64,000 nt of DNA from Gigantopelta aegis. Lineage: Eukaryota > Mollusca > Gastropoda > Neomphalida > Peltospiridae. The DNA is taken from positions 9,336,316 to 9,400,315 of the forward strand of contig NC_054699.1 in NCBI RefSeq assembly GCF_016097555.1, given 5' to 3'. Numbering within the stretch: the stretch's first letter is position 1; each line of letters begins with the position of its first letter. Below the pieces are notes generated by a model, which saw only the letters and a list, made by a program, of their open reading frames with translations, had not been told where the DNA came from and ran no database searches. A program made the position numbers and the translations under genes. This document shows, in pieces, positions 22,440-35,800 of the stretch.

Positions 22440-22918
22440 CTATAAAGATATGAAAATTACCACCATCTTGTTTGCACCAACTTTGTTATCATTTGATACT
22501 TAGTAACTATCAAAACGTTAGTAATACACAATTTTAACAATATATTTTATTGAAAAAAGCAGCCATTTTTCAGTCATTTTGAATATTTGTGTTCTATATA
22601 TCTAACCGTAAAACAAACTCAATGATGTTACCATAAACCAAGGTTTTGACACTAAAAGTCAGCTTCCTAAGAGTAGGAATTCAGGGTATATAAATTTCCA
22701 ATGATTACTTGTTTGGACCAGCTTTAGAAAATGTAATCTTATATTTTCATGAAATCTACATCCCTAAGATACATTTTATACTTATTAATCATATAAAAAA
22801 AAACAAGTAACAAAATCAAACCTTTATTAATATACAATATATTATAGATTCTAATTCAACACATTTGTAAGCACGAATCTGACTGCAGGGGCGTAGGCTA
22901 GGGGGGTTCGGGGGGTTC

Positions 22919-22960
<42 letters not shown>

Positions 22961-23455
22961 CGCTGAAGCAAATGGTCCGCTTTCAGAACTAAAACATAGG
23001 CCTACAGGTTTATACATATGGAGTTTCTGGTGGTGCAAAAACAAAATAGAAAAAGGTCCACTTGGTTCATATTCGCTGTTCAATACACACACCCCACACC
23101 CCCTCCCCCCACACCCCACCCCCTTGTAACGCCACATAACGCAAAAACCAAAAACCAAAGGTTACGGATTATATTTCGGAAGACATACAACTTCAGTGAT
23201 TAATTAGCGGCCATTTTGAAATTACCGCCATCTTGTTTGGAAATGTCATCTTATATTTTCATGAACGCTATATCCCTAAGATTAATTTTATACTCATTAA
23301 TTATCAAAAACTAAGTTAAAACATTGTCTTTTAAAGTTTATTAATAAACAATTTATTACAGAGTTTAATGCAAAAAGCTACAATTTTAGATGGCCATTTT
23401 GAATATGTGTGATCCTTTTAATTTGATTGTATCAAAACCAATCTTAAGGAACTTA
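22440..23455. repeat. Diverged repeated blocks and AC microsatellite
   Basis: The blocks ATTACCACCATCTTGTTTG (22457) and ATTACCGCCATCTTGTTTGG (23221), each followed by CTTATATTTTCATGAA-type and TTTATTAATA-type sequence, show two diverged copies of one unit. Between them are a CAGGGGCGTAGGCTA terminus-like motif (22886), an AC microsatellite (about 22919-22958) and C-rich tracts. No gene seen. Confidence 0.5.
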
Positions 23456-23484
23456 GGGCCTAGTACTTTATCTGGCAGCATAGA

Positions 23485-23815
23485 CAGTGGCGGATCCAGA
23501 AAATCCTTCTCATTTTTTTTTTTTTAAATTTGGGGGTGGGGGGAGTGGAGTGCAATAACATGAGGCGGAATGCCAAGGGAACTCCCCACCCGCCTGCTAC
23601 CGATTTAATCGGGCTGCTGGTGCTCCCTTGCACCTGCCAGTGCAGGCGGTCCCTCCTCTTCTCCCCCTCCCCCCCCCCCACCTTTCCTGTCGTGGACGGA
23701 GTAGCCGGCCAAGGCCGGCTCTTGTGCCCACGACAGGCGTGCGCTACAACAGCTTGTTCTGAATGTGCACGTAAAACCCTATGACATGACATGACATGAC
23801 AAGGGAACTTTGGGG
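23485..23815 (+). repeat. Retroelement-like repeat with ATGAC tail
   Basis: GC-rich repeat ending AATGTGCACGTAAAACCCTA and four ATGAC units. The middle matches 13655-13775 in reverse. The simple-repeat tail is typical of some molluscan LINE 3' ends, but no coding part is present. A short SINE-A tail in reverse (23822-23885) follows directly. Confidence 0.55.
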
Positions 23816-24214
23816 AGGTCTGGAAGGAAGGAAATGTTTTATTTAACGACGCACTCATCACATTTTATTTACGGTTATATGGCGTAGAAGGGGAGGTTTG
23901 GAAGGAGATCGTAAAAAAAGAGAAAATTAATATGCCTATATAATAAAAATATTACTGTCGCAAAATTTAGGGGGGGGGGGGGGTGTGTGTGTTGATAGAT
24001 TTGGGTGCCATTTCAGCCAACGTTAGGTTACGTTTTAGCTTTGGTATGGTTCAACGTCTGAAATAAATAAAAGTTGTTATCCATATTCAGGTATTTTCGT
24101 AAAACGCATCCTCATCATGACTTGCATTGACCATGGCTCAAATTACGTTTGCTTGCTCGCTAGTATTGCTCGGGATTTCCCGCCAAATTGGACTTTTCAG
24201 CGGTGATCAAGAAA

Positions 24215-27200
24215 ATGTCGTCTTACAAGCTGTACTATTTTGATGCTCGTGGTCGCGCTGAACTGATGCGCCTGATATTTGCCTACAAGGATGTGACGTA
24301 TGAAGATGTCAGGTACACTAGAGAGACATGGCCAAGTGTGAAACCATGTGAGTATAATTATTTATGCCATTGTTATTCAGAGCAGGTAACTCGGAACGTG
24401 ACTGAAATTGATTAGTTTACGAAGATAGCCGAACAATTCCGAAATATTTCAGACGCGAAGAAAATGTAGAAATTTTTTAGAAAATTATTTAAAAAGTAGA
24501 TATTACTTCTTTGTTTTGGTTTTATTTGTTAGATTTCTCTTTCTGTTATGATGTTGGCCAGTTTAAGTAGAAGATTATTGTATGAATATAAAAAAAGCGC
24601 ACAAATGAAACGCCTGTGAACGTGCCATTGCGAGATGGTAGCTTCAGACCATAATGATAATGTTTGGCTAATTCAGAAGATACAAAAATCATAATAGTTC
24701 ATCTTCAAGACAGATTCAGTGGGAGGTTTTTAAACTACAAAATATATATTATTATTAGAAGCCAGCTTCACTATTAACAAAACAAGTATGCTAAATAATA
24801 AATTAGTAATTGCATTATTGTTTTTAACATATGCACGTTAGTAAACCCCTTTTAAGTGACTAAGAATATACTATGTTAATGATAATGGCTTGTAATTTAA
24901 TAGAAGGAAAATTTACTCCCAATTGCAATGCCACTGCTATTATTTTGATAGTGAATGATAGTAGCCTAGCAAATGGGTAGAAAAATCTGGGATTAGAAGC
25001 AACCTGATTTGTTTTTGTAATCAATGTTGTGCCGAAAACCCAGAACATTTTTTAAATTTGAAATAGTAAAGTTTGTTTTATTTAACGACGCCGCTAGAGC
25101 ACATTGATTTTTTATATTATCATCGGCTATTGGACGTCAAACATATGGTCATTCTGACACTGTTTTTAGAGGAAACCTGCTGTCACACATAGGCTACACT
25201 TTTACGACAGGCAGCAAGGGATCTTTTATTTGCGCTTCCCACAGGCAGGATAGCACAAACCATGGCCTTTGTTGAACCAGTTATGGATCACTGGTCGGTG
25301 CAAGTGGTTTACACCTACCCATTAAGTGTTGCGGAGCACTCACTCAGGGAGCACTCACTCAGGGTTTGGAGTCGGTATCTGGATTAAAAATCCCATGCCT
25401 CGACTGGGATCCGAACCCAGTACCTACCAGCCTGTAGACCGATGGCCTGCCACGACGCCACCGAGGCCGGTTAAATTTGAAATAGATGATGTGAGATAAT
25501 GTTAGTAATTAATAGTAATACTAACTTAATATGTTATTTATAGGATTTGAAATGAGCTTCTATTTCATACCATGTTTATGTCCCAGAATGAGATAACTTT
25601 CATTTGTTACAAGCCTTGAAATTATTTCACAGGGGACATAACATGATACTAAATGGTAGTGAGTTTAATATCCTATTTATTCCCTATAATCGATCTTAAT
25701 TTATGTTTATCATATAATATCTTACATTTTCAGTGCAATCAAAGTATGTGATATTTTTCAGATCACATATATTAAGAATTATATAACTTTGCAAATTAGA
25801 TGTAAATTAGTCGAGGTCTTGGCACTAGGTTTATTGACATTTAAGCAAACATACTTGGGTGACACTCCATAATTGACGTATGCATTCATAGTTATCAAAT
25901 AAAAACATTTCAATGACAATTTGACACTGAAAGCTGTCCAGCATTCAGAAAACAAAAAACGTTAGGCATAACTTTATTTTGATGTAAGGACATCCAAAAT
26001 GACGTCATTCGGGTTTGACGCCATTTCCATTCAAAAATACACTGCGACACATATTCTTACGTCATTTGAATATCTAGTAATGGCGGACTGGAATTAAAGT
26101 TGCGTGTACAGTTTACAAAAACACGTTGTAATAAGCTTGAGCTTATATGATAAAGAGATTATTACCCCCGTGTATTTCGGTATCATCAATATCATATATT
26201 AGGAATAAAAATAATGTATTATGCTCGCCAGAGGCTCGCATAATACAATTTTTATTCCTAATATATGATATTGACGATACCGAAAACCACTCTGGTAATA
26301 ACCTCTATATAACACTCAACTCATTTGGTTCCTGGCCCGTGCTTATTTAGAGTCCAGACTAAGTCGCTAATGATGTCACACACATACAATTTATATGGCT
26401 TAGAGTCTCGAGTCTAGACTAAAAGTTTTATAAGTACCAGGCCATATGTTTATGTTCTGAGTGAAATAATTTTCAGTTATCATGAGACATAAACATGATA
26501 TGAAATGGTAGCGAGTTTACTTTAATATCATATTTATTACCCATAATCGATCTTAATTTATATCATTGAACTCATTTGGTTGACCTTCATGTATGGTTGT
26601 AGTGCGCCAATCGATGACGTCATGTACGGTCCTACTTGACGTTCTAATGGGACGTATCAGTTTGATATGTATCAAGATAGTTTTATCCATATAGGTAAAT
26701 ATAGAATATCAGGTTACTACGTTTTGATATCGTGGTTATTTGGCAAGGTTTAGATAATGGTGTAACAGGCGAGATTCACAAATAACCACGATATCAAAAC
26801 GTAGTAACCTGATATTTTTTTTATCATACAACCCCTTTCAAGTTATTTTTTTTAATATGTTTCAGTCAAAAGCGGTATAGAAACTATTAGTTTTATCATG
26901 TAGAAACTAGTACTGGAAGTCGCACATAGCAAGTGTCTAAAAGCATCTTGGGAATGACATAGCCAGCTTAAAAGTTATATATGTTTTCAAATTTTAAATA
27001 AACTACTTTGATTATATTTCAAAGTCTGTTGTGTCACAACATTACAATTTAAAAAAAAAAATTCTGTGAAAATAAACTCAAGTTTATGTGTGACCTAAAG
27101 AAGATCTACATCACTGGCTGCTAGTGACTGTGACGTCAGACGCTGTTCCAATGTAAACATTCTTTGCAGGAAGCTACTTGTGTTTTTGTTTCAAAATGTT

Positions 27201-29764
27201 TAATTCAAAATGCTGGCTAGTTCCGAATGGGAGCAAATAATGGAGAATTGAAAAATAAGAGGTAATTTGACGTTACAGGAAGTGTAAATGTTATATTTAT
27301 TTATGCAGTTCAACAATTATTGCTGTAAATGGATGTTTGAAAAATGAGAAAAAAATCTACCTGAAAATTGAGCAAATATCCGTCATATGCGCACAACTCA
27401 TTTCCTAGTGAACTGATAACACTTCAAATTAGGCCTATCATGTAGGGGTTATCAGGTCAATAGGAAGCATGGTTGCATGATAATAATATATAGAGGTTAT
27501 TACCCTTGTGTGTTTCGATATCGTCAATATCATATATTGAGAATAAAAATTATATTATTGGAGCATAATACATTATTTTTATTCCTAATATATGATATAG
27601 ATGATACCGAAACACACAAGGGTAATAATCTCTTTAAATCATATAATGTTTATTTTTTCTATAATTTTAGTAGTTTTCTTCCATTTTTGCTTTCAGCGTT
27701 TCCTACTGGTCAGCTGCCGTGTCTTGAGGTCGATGGGAAGAAACTGTCACAGAGTATTGCTATTACAAACTTCCTAGCTAGGAAATATGGTACGAATTAG
27801 AGATGTAATGAAATACATACATGTATGGTGACCAATACGATACATATATATATATAGAACTTCATATACATTGTTTTCGCTTCCTATTTATGTTCATCAA
27901 GAATATATATACCTGAGACCACGTAGTAGTCGAGTGGTATGTTCTTGCACAAAATAAACTAGTGTAATACTAATAAATAGGAAGCGAAAAAACAAAGTGT
28001 GGAGTTCTGTATTTATTACATACCTTCTTTTATGCTTTACAAAAAACGTTTTTTAATTTAACATTGTAACAACACTTTGTTAAATCTATGATCAAAACAC
28101 CTTTCATGGATTTACTTAATGTTAAGAATCGTACTCTGAGGCTAGTGTTTTCCCTAGCTTGTTTTACCATGGTGCAGCACCATGCCTCAATAATCTAGCA
28201 CCATCTTGCCTTAATCAGTGCCATGCTGCCCTGAGATTAAACAAGCCTTTTCAATAATTAATTCTAAAATTGCCTTTATAAAACACCCAAAAAGGTATTA
28301 TTAATTAATAAAATGTGCCTTTTATATCTTTTGCCATTCATTTATTAAAGCAAGCACATAAATTACATTACTGTTTATTTCAATTAATCTTTGTGTATTT
28401 TTAATGAAAAACAAGTGCCCCGAAAATGGTGAGAATGCCCCAAAAGTGTTTGGTCTACCATGCCTTGCCTAATTTCCAGGGAAATCACTAGAGGCAATCT
28501 TGTATAATATTTCAAATACGATGTGACGTAATTTGTAAATCATACATGACGTCAGTAACAAAAGGGTGGGAACTCCCAATAAAACTAAAAAGGGAATAGA
28601 CCTCTTTCACATTCCACTGAGCATGTGCCCGTTGTGGGGTAACTCGAGGACGCAAACCGCGAGATCTCGCAGAAATAGACCTGTGGACAAGTTGGGGTGG
28701 GGGGCATAGATAATGGGAGGCCACGCAATAGGAATGTGAATATCTCCATGATTAATTATTCCATCAGTAGGGAACCCGAAAATTCTGTCGACATCCAACA
28801 AGACTTATTGAAGACATTTATGAATTATTGCTTATCACAAAATATTTTGTTGTTAATGCCCGACAAACCATCGGTTCGGATTCGTACGCAATAAATATCA
28901 GATATGGGCTGAAATATTATTAATGTGTGCGCGTGTATGTATGCAGATATTTATTGTATTTAACATAATTTAAATATTTATAAAGCATTATACAGATAAA
29001 TACATTCAGGATTCTTGTCGGGATTTCTTTTCACCAAGTTATTTAAAATTTTGTTCGGTATTTGGAATAAAATTAAATGATACATATGAAAGTTGAGCTA
29101 TGGTATATAAAACATTAGAATCAGGCCCGTAGGAATGATATCTGGAGTTGGGGGCACAATCTGTAGTGGAGGGACACAGTCTAGTTGGGGGGGGGGGGGG
29201 GGAAAGCCATATTTTAAACCGGGTTTATAAAAGTGGGCCTATAGTCTCTCTCCCCCCCCCCGACTTCTTGGTTGCTACCGACCTGAGAATGGTCAGAAAT
29301 GTAACTGTATTGCATATACCTAAGAAAGATGTAAGTTTTATTTATAACAGATTAGACTAGCCGAAAGCTTGATAATATAGCTACAAATTCAGGATGATCT
29401 CTTTATTATAAACTCATGAGGGTTTATTATGCGCAGTCATAAGGTACTGTGTTTGAAGCAAACATATTAAGTACCATGTCGGGCCCGTAGCCAGGGGGGA
29501 TCGGGATTGAGAGTTCCGCTCAAATGAATTCTTTTTCCGGATTTTACATATAAAAATCCTTGTCCCCAAATGACCTGGATAATGTAACAAGTGCGTCTGT
29601 CTGAGGTTCCATTTGCTGAAAGTTCGATCCTCCTCAGTGAGCCCGTTTGATTATTTCCCGTCCCAACCAATGATCCATCAAAGGACGTCGTGTATGCTAT
29701 CCTGTTTGTGGGATGTGAGAAGTATGCCATGTATCATTTATTATAAATACATTATAAATACATT

Positions 29765-29809
<45 letters not shown>

Positions 29810-32800
29810 GGGGGACCCCTCCCCCCCACCCCCCCTCCCCCTAAATACTCATTAGTCCTTAAGGCTCCAACTGACGGGTCCTTTTGGTTTGTCTGCCAGT
29901 CTAGCAGTCCGTCTGTCTGTCCCACATAGTTTTTCAGACATTGTTATGGTGATACTTCAGAATATTGAGCTGAAACTTTGTGTAGGCTTTGTGTAGAGCA
30001 AATTGGGAACAAACGTGCATCCGATGTCTGAAAACACCTCTTTACAATGACATTATATAATCACAGATGCTGTAGCACATTGGCAGTACACACAGCCGTT
30101 TGTCATCCTTGATTTCGTCACCAGCCGACAGTGTCACATGATGTCAGAGTTACTGATGTCGGCTAAATCTGTGGACGTGTATTGCTTTTGATAATACGTC
30201 TTTAGTCTTTTTTTTTTTTTTTTTTCTCTTTCACAATTTAGACCAATAGTCCAGTCTGTAAGATAAAATGAGCTGTTTTTTCCAGTTCGCCTCTCTTTCC
30301 ATAGAGTTTGGTGTGTATGGCAGTTTCGATTGGCCACTCAGCTTGTCTCAGGTCTTGATGAATTGGACACGCCTGTAAGATGTGTTCTGCTGTTTGGTCT
30401 TCCAGGCCACAACTGCAGGTTGGTGTTGCTGCAAGTTTAAACTTTCTGAACATGTGAGCATTCAGTCGGTTGTGGCCTGTCCGGAGTCTCAACAGAGTTA
30501 CTTGTTCCAAGCGACTGAGAAGGTGGTAATCATCTTGTTCTGTCCTGGGTCTGTTGGCTGCCTTTATCAAGGTTTTCTTCTCTGAGAAGCTAATGTTGTT
30601 GCTGGGCTGTACATGATTAGCTCCTAGCTTGGCTAGCCTGTCTGCTTCCTCATTTCCTGGAATCCCACAATGTGCTGGGATCCACTGTAGAGCTACTCGT
30701 CTTTCCTTTGCTACCTCTTGCATGGCTTCATTCAGGTGAGGAAGTTTTTCCCCTTGCAAGGCTTGTAGGACTGAGAGAGCATCTGTGAGGAAGACAACTT
30801 GTTGACAGTCTTCTTTTGCATCCTTGATCATTGTAGCAGCCTGAATAAGTGCATGGGTTTCTGCATTGTAGTTGGAACTGTGGGTGCCGGTTGGTACTTT
30901 TGCAGTTAGGGTATTTCTTGAAGGGAGCTTGATAAATATGCCTGCCCCTCCATTGGCCACAGTCTTTAGTCTCATTCAGTTAAAGGATTAACTTCAAACA
31001 ATCAAGTCTACTAATTTTATGACATTTTGTAAACGAAGTAGGTACCAATCAGTTAGATTGACAGTAAATGTGCTATGATTAATAATAATATACTTAATAT
31101 TTAATAATGGTCTGTGATGCATCCCCGTTGGTGGGCCCATTGGGCTAGTTCCAGCCAGTGCATCACGACTGGTATATTAAATGATGTGGTATGTGCTATC
31201 CTGTGTGGGATGGTGCATATAATTATAAAATATCCCTTGCTACTATTGACAACTGATAGCTGATGATTAAATGGTGTCATTAAATAAAAAAAATATTTAT
31301 AATGGCAATTTCGATATAACGACAATTCAAATGTGGTCATTGTAACGAGGTCTGACTGTATATGGTTTTTCTGACACGATGGTTGAAGCTCAGGGCTCAA
31401 ACTTAACGAGGGCACCGACGACAATTGCCGTCGTTGAGATATAAATTGCCGTAGGTAGAGATATAAATTGTCGTAGGTAGAGATCATCACCGGTGGCACT
31501 TTTCTGCCATCGGTAAAACTCCTCAACAATGGCAATATATATAGACCTGGTGTACATTGTCTGCCAATATTTAACATTTGCACATTTGAAATATGTCTAC
31601 AAACAGCAAAATAGCCTTTCAGTCATGTTTATTGTCACTTTTAAAAAATTGCCATAGGCAGGCTCACAATGGCCGTCAGTGGGATGTTTCACCCATGTTA
31701 ATTCTTTTAAAAATTGCCATAGGCAGGCTCACAATAGCCGTCAGTGGGATGTTTCACCCATGTTAATTCTTTTAAAAATTGCCATAGGCAGGCTCACAAT
31801 AGCCATCAGTGGGATGTTTCACCCATGTTAATTCTTTTAAAAATTGCCATAGGCAGGCTCACAATGGCCGTCAGTGGGATGTTTCACCCATGTTAATTCT
31901 TTTAAAATATTGCCATAGGCAGGCTCACAATAGCCAATATGTTAATTCATTTGCCACATTCACAATGAAATATGTCTACAAACCAGCAAAATGTTTCACC
32001 CATGTTAATTCTAGCCATTTCAGTCATGTTTATTGTCACTTTTAAAAAATTGCCATAGGCAGGCTCACAATAGCCATCAGTGGGATGTTTCACCCATGTT
32101 AATTCTTTTAAAAATTGCCGTGGGAGACAAATTCTTATGTTCAAGCCCTGAAGATACTGAGTAGAAATTTGTGTATAAATCAAGTTTGAATACCAATTAT
32201 ATTAAAAATGTTTGCAAGATTGAAATAAAATTTGGCAATTGTTAGGCAGGGTTGGCTGGATAATTTTGAATCAAAACTATTATTGGTAAAAAATCTTAAG
32301 GCAGAGATGAATTTTACTTGTAGAATGCAGGAAATTGCATTCAGGACATCTAGATTTCAAAATGTTATGGGGGAGCACACGCCTGAATGCCTTAGAAATG
32401 TTTCTTTGCGCTCTCGATCTCAGTCAGCGACCTCAATGTCTACTTGGTTCTACCGTGTCTCATTGGTGAATTTGGCAAGTGCCAGAGCTAACTTAGCTTT
32501 GCCTAAGGCCCAAAACACACCAAAGCTGGGTTTGGCAGGGTTGCTGCCAGCGGGTAAAAAGGGTATAGCGCTATACCCAAAATATTTTGCAGATTTTTTT
32601 AATTTTAAGTTAACCTTTTGACAAAATTAATTACTTTTTATCATTACTGCATGATTTTCTTAACCCTAACCCTAAACTTAACCCATTTTCTTTCAGAGGG
32701 AGGCCTCCCATAATCCCTGTTGACTATGGTTGCATTCAGTTTCATAGTGGCATTATCAAAAATGTTTTTCTAGCAGAAACACTGTTTCCATGGTGAGGTG

Positions 32801-35800
32801 AATGTGACAGAATGCGAATGCTTTATATCATCTGTTGCCAGATCTGTGTGTTTTATCACATTCGATTCTGTGCATTTTGTGTGTTTTGTCATAATTGGCC
32901 CACTATGTGTACATAACAGGGCTTGAACTTAAGAATTGCCATGGGTGAAACAGCCCACCGATGGCAATTTTGAGCCTGCCTATGGCAATATTTTTTTATA
33001 AAGTGACATTTACAGAAAATAAATATGATTAAAACGTTACTTTGCTGGATGTAAACATATTTCAAATAAAAAAATGTTATATATTGGCAGATTATGTATA
33101 GCAGGTGTATACATTTTGCCATTGTTAAGGAGTTTTACCAGCGGCACAAAAATGCCATCATTAATTATCTCTACCTACGGCAATTTATATTTATTAGCAA
33201 CAGAAGTTGCCGTTGGTGCCGTCGTTAAGTTCGAGCCCTGCATAATGTTTGAAGCTAGATATTTACCAATGTTTTTACAGACTTGTATGGTGCTGACATC
33301 TGGCAACAGGCGAGGATTGATGAAGTCATTCAGTCCATAATGGACTTCATCACTGCGTGGGTCAGAGCTGTCCATGAGAAAGATGAGACAAAGAAGGTAC
33401 TTTATTACTTTGTAGTTATGGTCAGGGGTCGAAATTTTATTAATTGGGGCACAGCAAATGTTATTGTCTTCAGTTTTATAACAAAAACTTGGAGGGTCAC
33501 CATGGTGAAAGTGGTTTCAAGCCTGATTGGTTACTAAAAATTGAAATTAAAAAACTTTCGCAAATTGTTTTGATGAACCATCAATTCATTCACAAATTTT
33601 AAAATATTTGTTTTGCAATTAAGGATACATATTATACAGGGCTTGAAATAATGACCTGTGAAAAGCAGTCCACATTTTAGATCTTGCAACTGGCAAAGAA
33701 TCGCAGGTGGCAAATTATGTAGGGCACCATGGCATTTTTATTGCGGTCAACAATGTCTGATTTTTTAAGGCACAAATTCGAACCCTGACTGTTCCCATAA
33801 ATAAGCAAAATGGCAGATGGCAGAAAACTGCATGTATTTTGCCCTATGCGATCTCAGCTAAGTCGATACCAGTGACATTGTTACAGTCTCATATGTGGAA
33901 TCTGTGTCACTGTAATAGTTTTATCAAGATTTGTATCAGGACAAAACGTGGGGGAAATCAAACAGTAATTAAAGGTAGGAGAGTAATTTATCATAGTTGT
34001 TAACAATTTAGTTTGGACTTTTAATTGAAAAAAAGTAGTCCATTGAGTGGCTGCAGCAGGTTTTCTCTCTACAGTAAGAGGCAGGACGTAGCCCAGTGGT
34101 AAAGCGCTCGCTTGATGCATGGTTGGTTTGGGATCGATCCCCGTCGATGGGCCCATTGGGCTATTTCTCGCTTGAGCCAGTGCACCACGACTGGTACATC
34201 AACGGCCGTGGTATATGCTGTCCTGTGTATGGGATGGTGCATATAAAAGATCCCTTGCTGCTAATCGAAAAGAGTAGTCCATGAAGTGGCAACAGTGGGT
34301 TTCCTCCCTCAGTATCTGTGTGGTCCTTAACCATATGTTCCGACACCATATAACCGTAAATAAAATGTGTTGAGTGCGTCGTTAAATAAGCCATTTCCTT
34401 CCTTCTCTCTACAGTAATTATCTCTATGATCCGTAACCATATGTCTGAAGCAATATAACCACAGTTAAAATATGTCGAGTGCATCATTAAATAAAAACAT
34501 TTCTTCTTTTTGTTTAAATGATTCCAGGAAGAGTTGAAAAAGAAGGTGGGTGAAGAGGACTACCCGAAGTTCTGCGCCAAGATGGAGATGTGGCTGAAGG
34601 AGAACGGAGAACATGGAGTCTTTGTCGGCAACGATGTGAGTCTCTGCAAAATACTTTTTTTTTCTTAGGAAAAGTGAATTTTAAGAAGCACTTTTCCTTC
34701 ATCCAGGGAGGTTGCGGGACTAGCACAGTGGTAAAGCGCTCGCTTGATGCACAGTCGGTTTGGGATTGATCCTTGTCGGTGGGCCCATTGGGCTATTTCT
34801 CACTCCAGCCAGTGCACCATGACTGGTATATCAAATGCCGTGGTATGTGCTATCTTGTCTATGGGATGGTGCATATAAAAAATCCCTTGCGACTAATGGA
34901 AAACTAGCAGGTTTGCTTTCTATGACTATGTGTCAAAATTATCAAATGTTTGACGTCCAATAGCCGATGATTAATAAATCAATGTGCTCTAGTAGTGTCG
35001 TTAAACAAAACAAACTTTAACTTTCAGCAGGGCTAGCACTAGATAAGAACATTATCGCCAAATTATTTCTTAAACTTAAACAATTACAGAAATCCAATTA
35101 TTTTCAAGCAAAATATCAATTATTATAGGAAATAAAATTTGCCAATTGATTTTAAGAAGTTGCAATTAGCAAATGCCAGAGCTAGCCCAGCTTCAGAGAA
35201 TGCAATATCCCATTTCATTTATTTCAACTTACTTTCATGCTTAAATCCAATTAAGGTTCAAGCACACTGTCCTGGGCACACACTGGGTTAGTTGTTAGTG
35301 GTTAGTGAAAGACGAGAGGGTGTAGTGGTCTTACACCTACCCATTGAGTTGTTAAAAATCTCTCTAGGTGGAAGCCGGTACCGGGCTGTGAACCCTGTAC
35401 CTACCAGTCTTATGTCCAATGGCTTAACCACAACGCCACCGAGGCCGGTTCTATTAAAGAACTTTAGTACCATGCTACCTGCCTATCCACTTACTTTGTT
35501 ATGATACACCGGCCTCGGTGGCGTCGTGGTTAGGCCATCGGTCTACAGGCTGGTAGGTACTGGGTTCGGATCCCAGTCGAGACATGGGATTTTTAATCCA
35601 GATACCGACTCCAAACCCTGAGTGAGTGCTCCACAAGGCTCAGTGGGTAGGTGTAAACCACTTGCACCGACCAGTGATCCATAACTGGTTCAACAAAGGC
35701 CATGGTTTGTGCTATCCTGCCTGTGGGAAGCGCAAATAAAAGATCCCTTGCTGCTAATCGGAAAGAGTAGCCTATGTAGTGGCGACAGCGGGTTTCCTCA

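Noticed and set aside
24188-24214. Upstream extension of the GST to a TTG codon
   Set aside because: Sigma-class enzymes start just before the YKLYYF strand; ATG 24215 fits, and the extension contains a possible splice acceptor.
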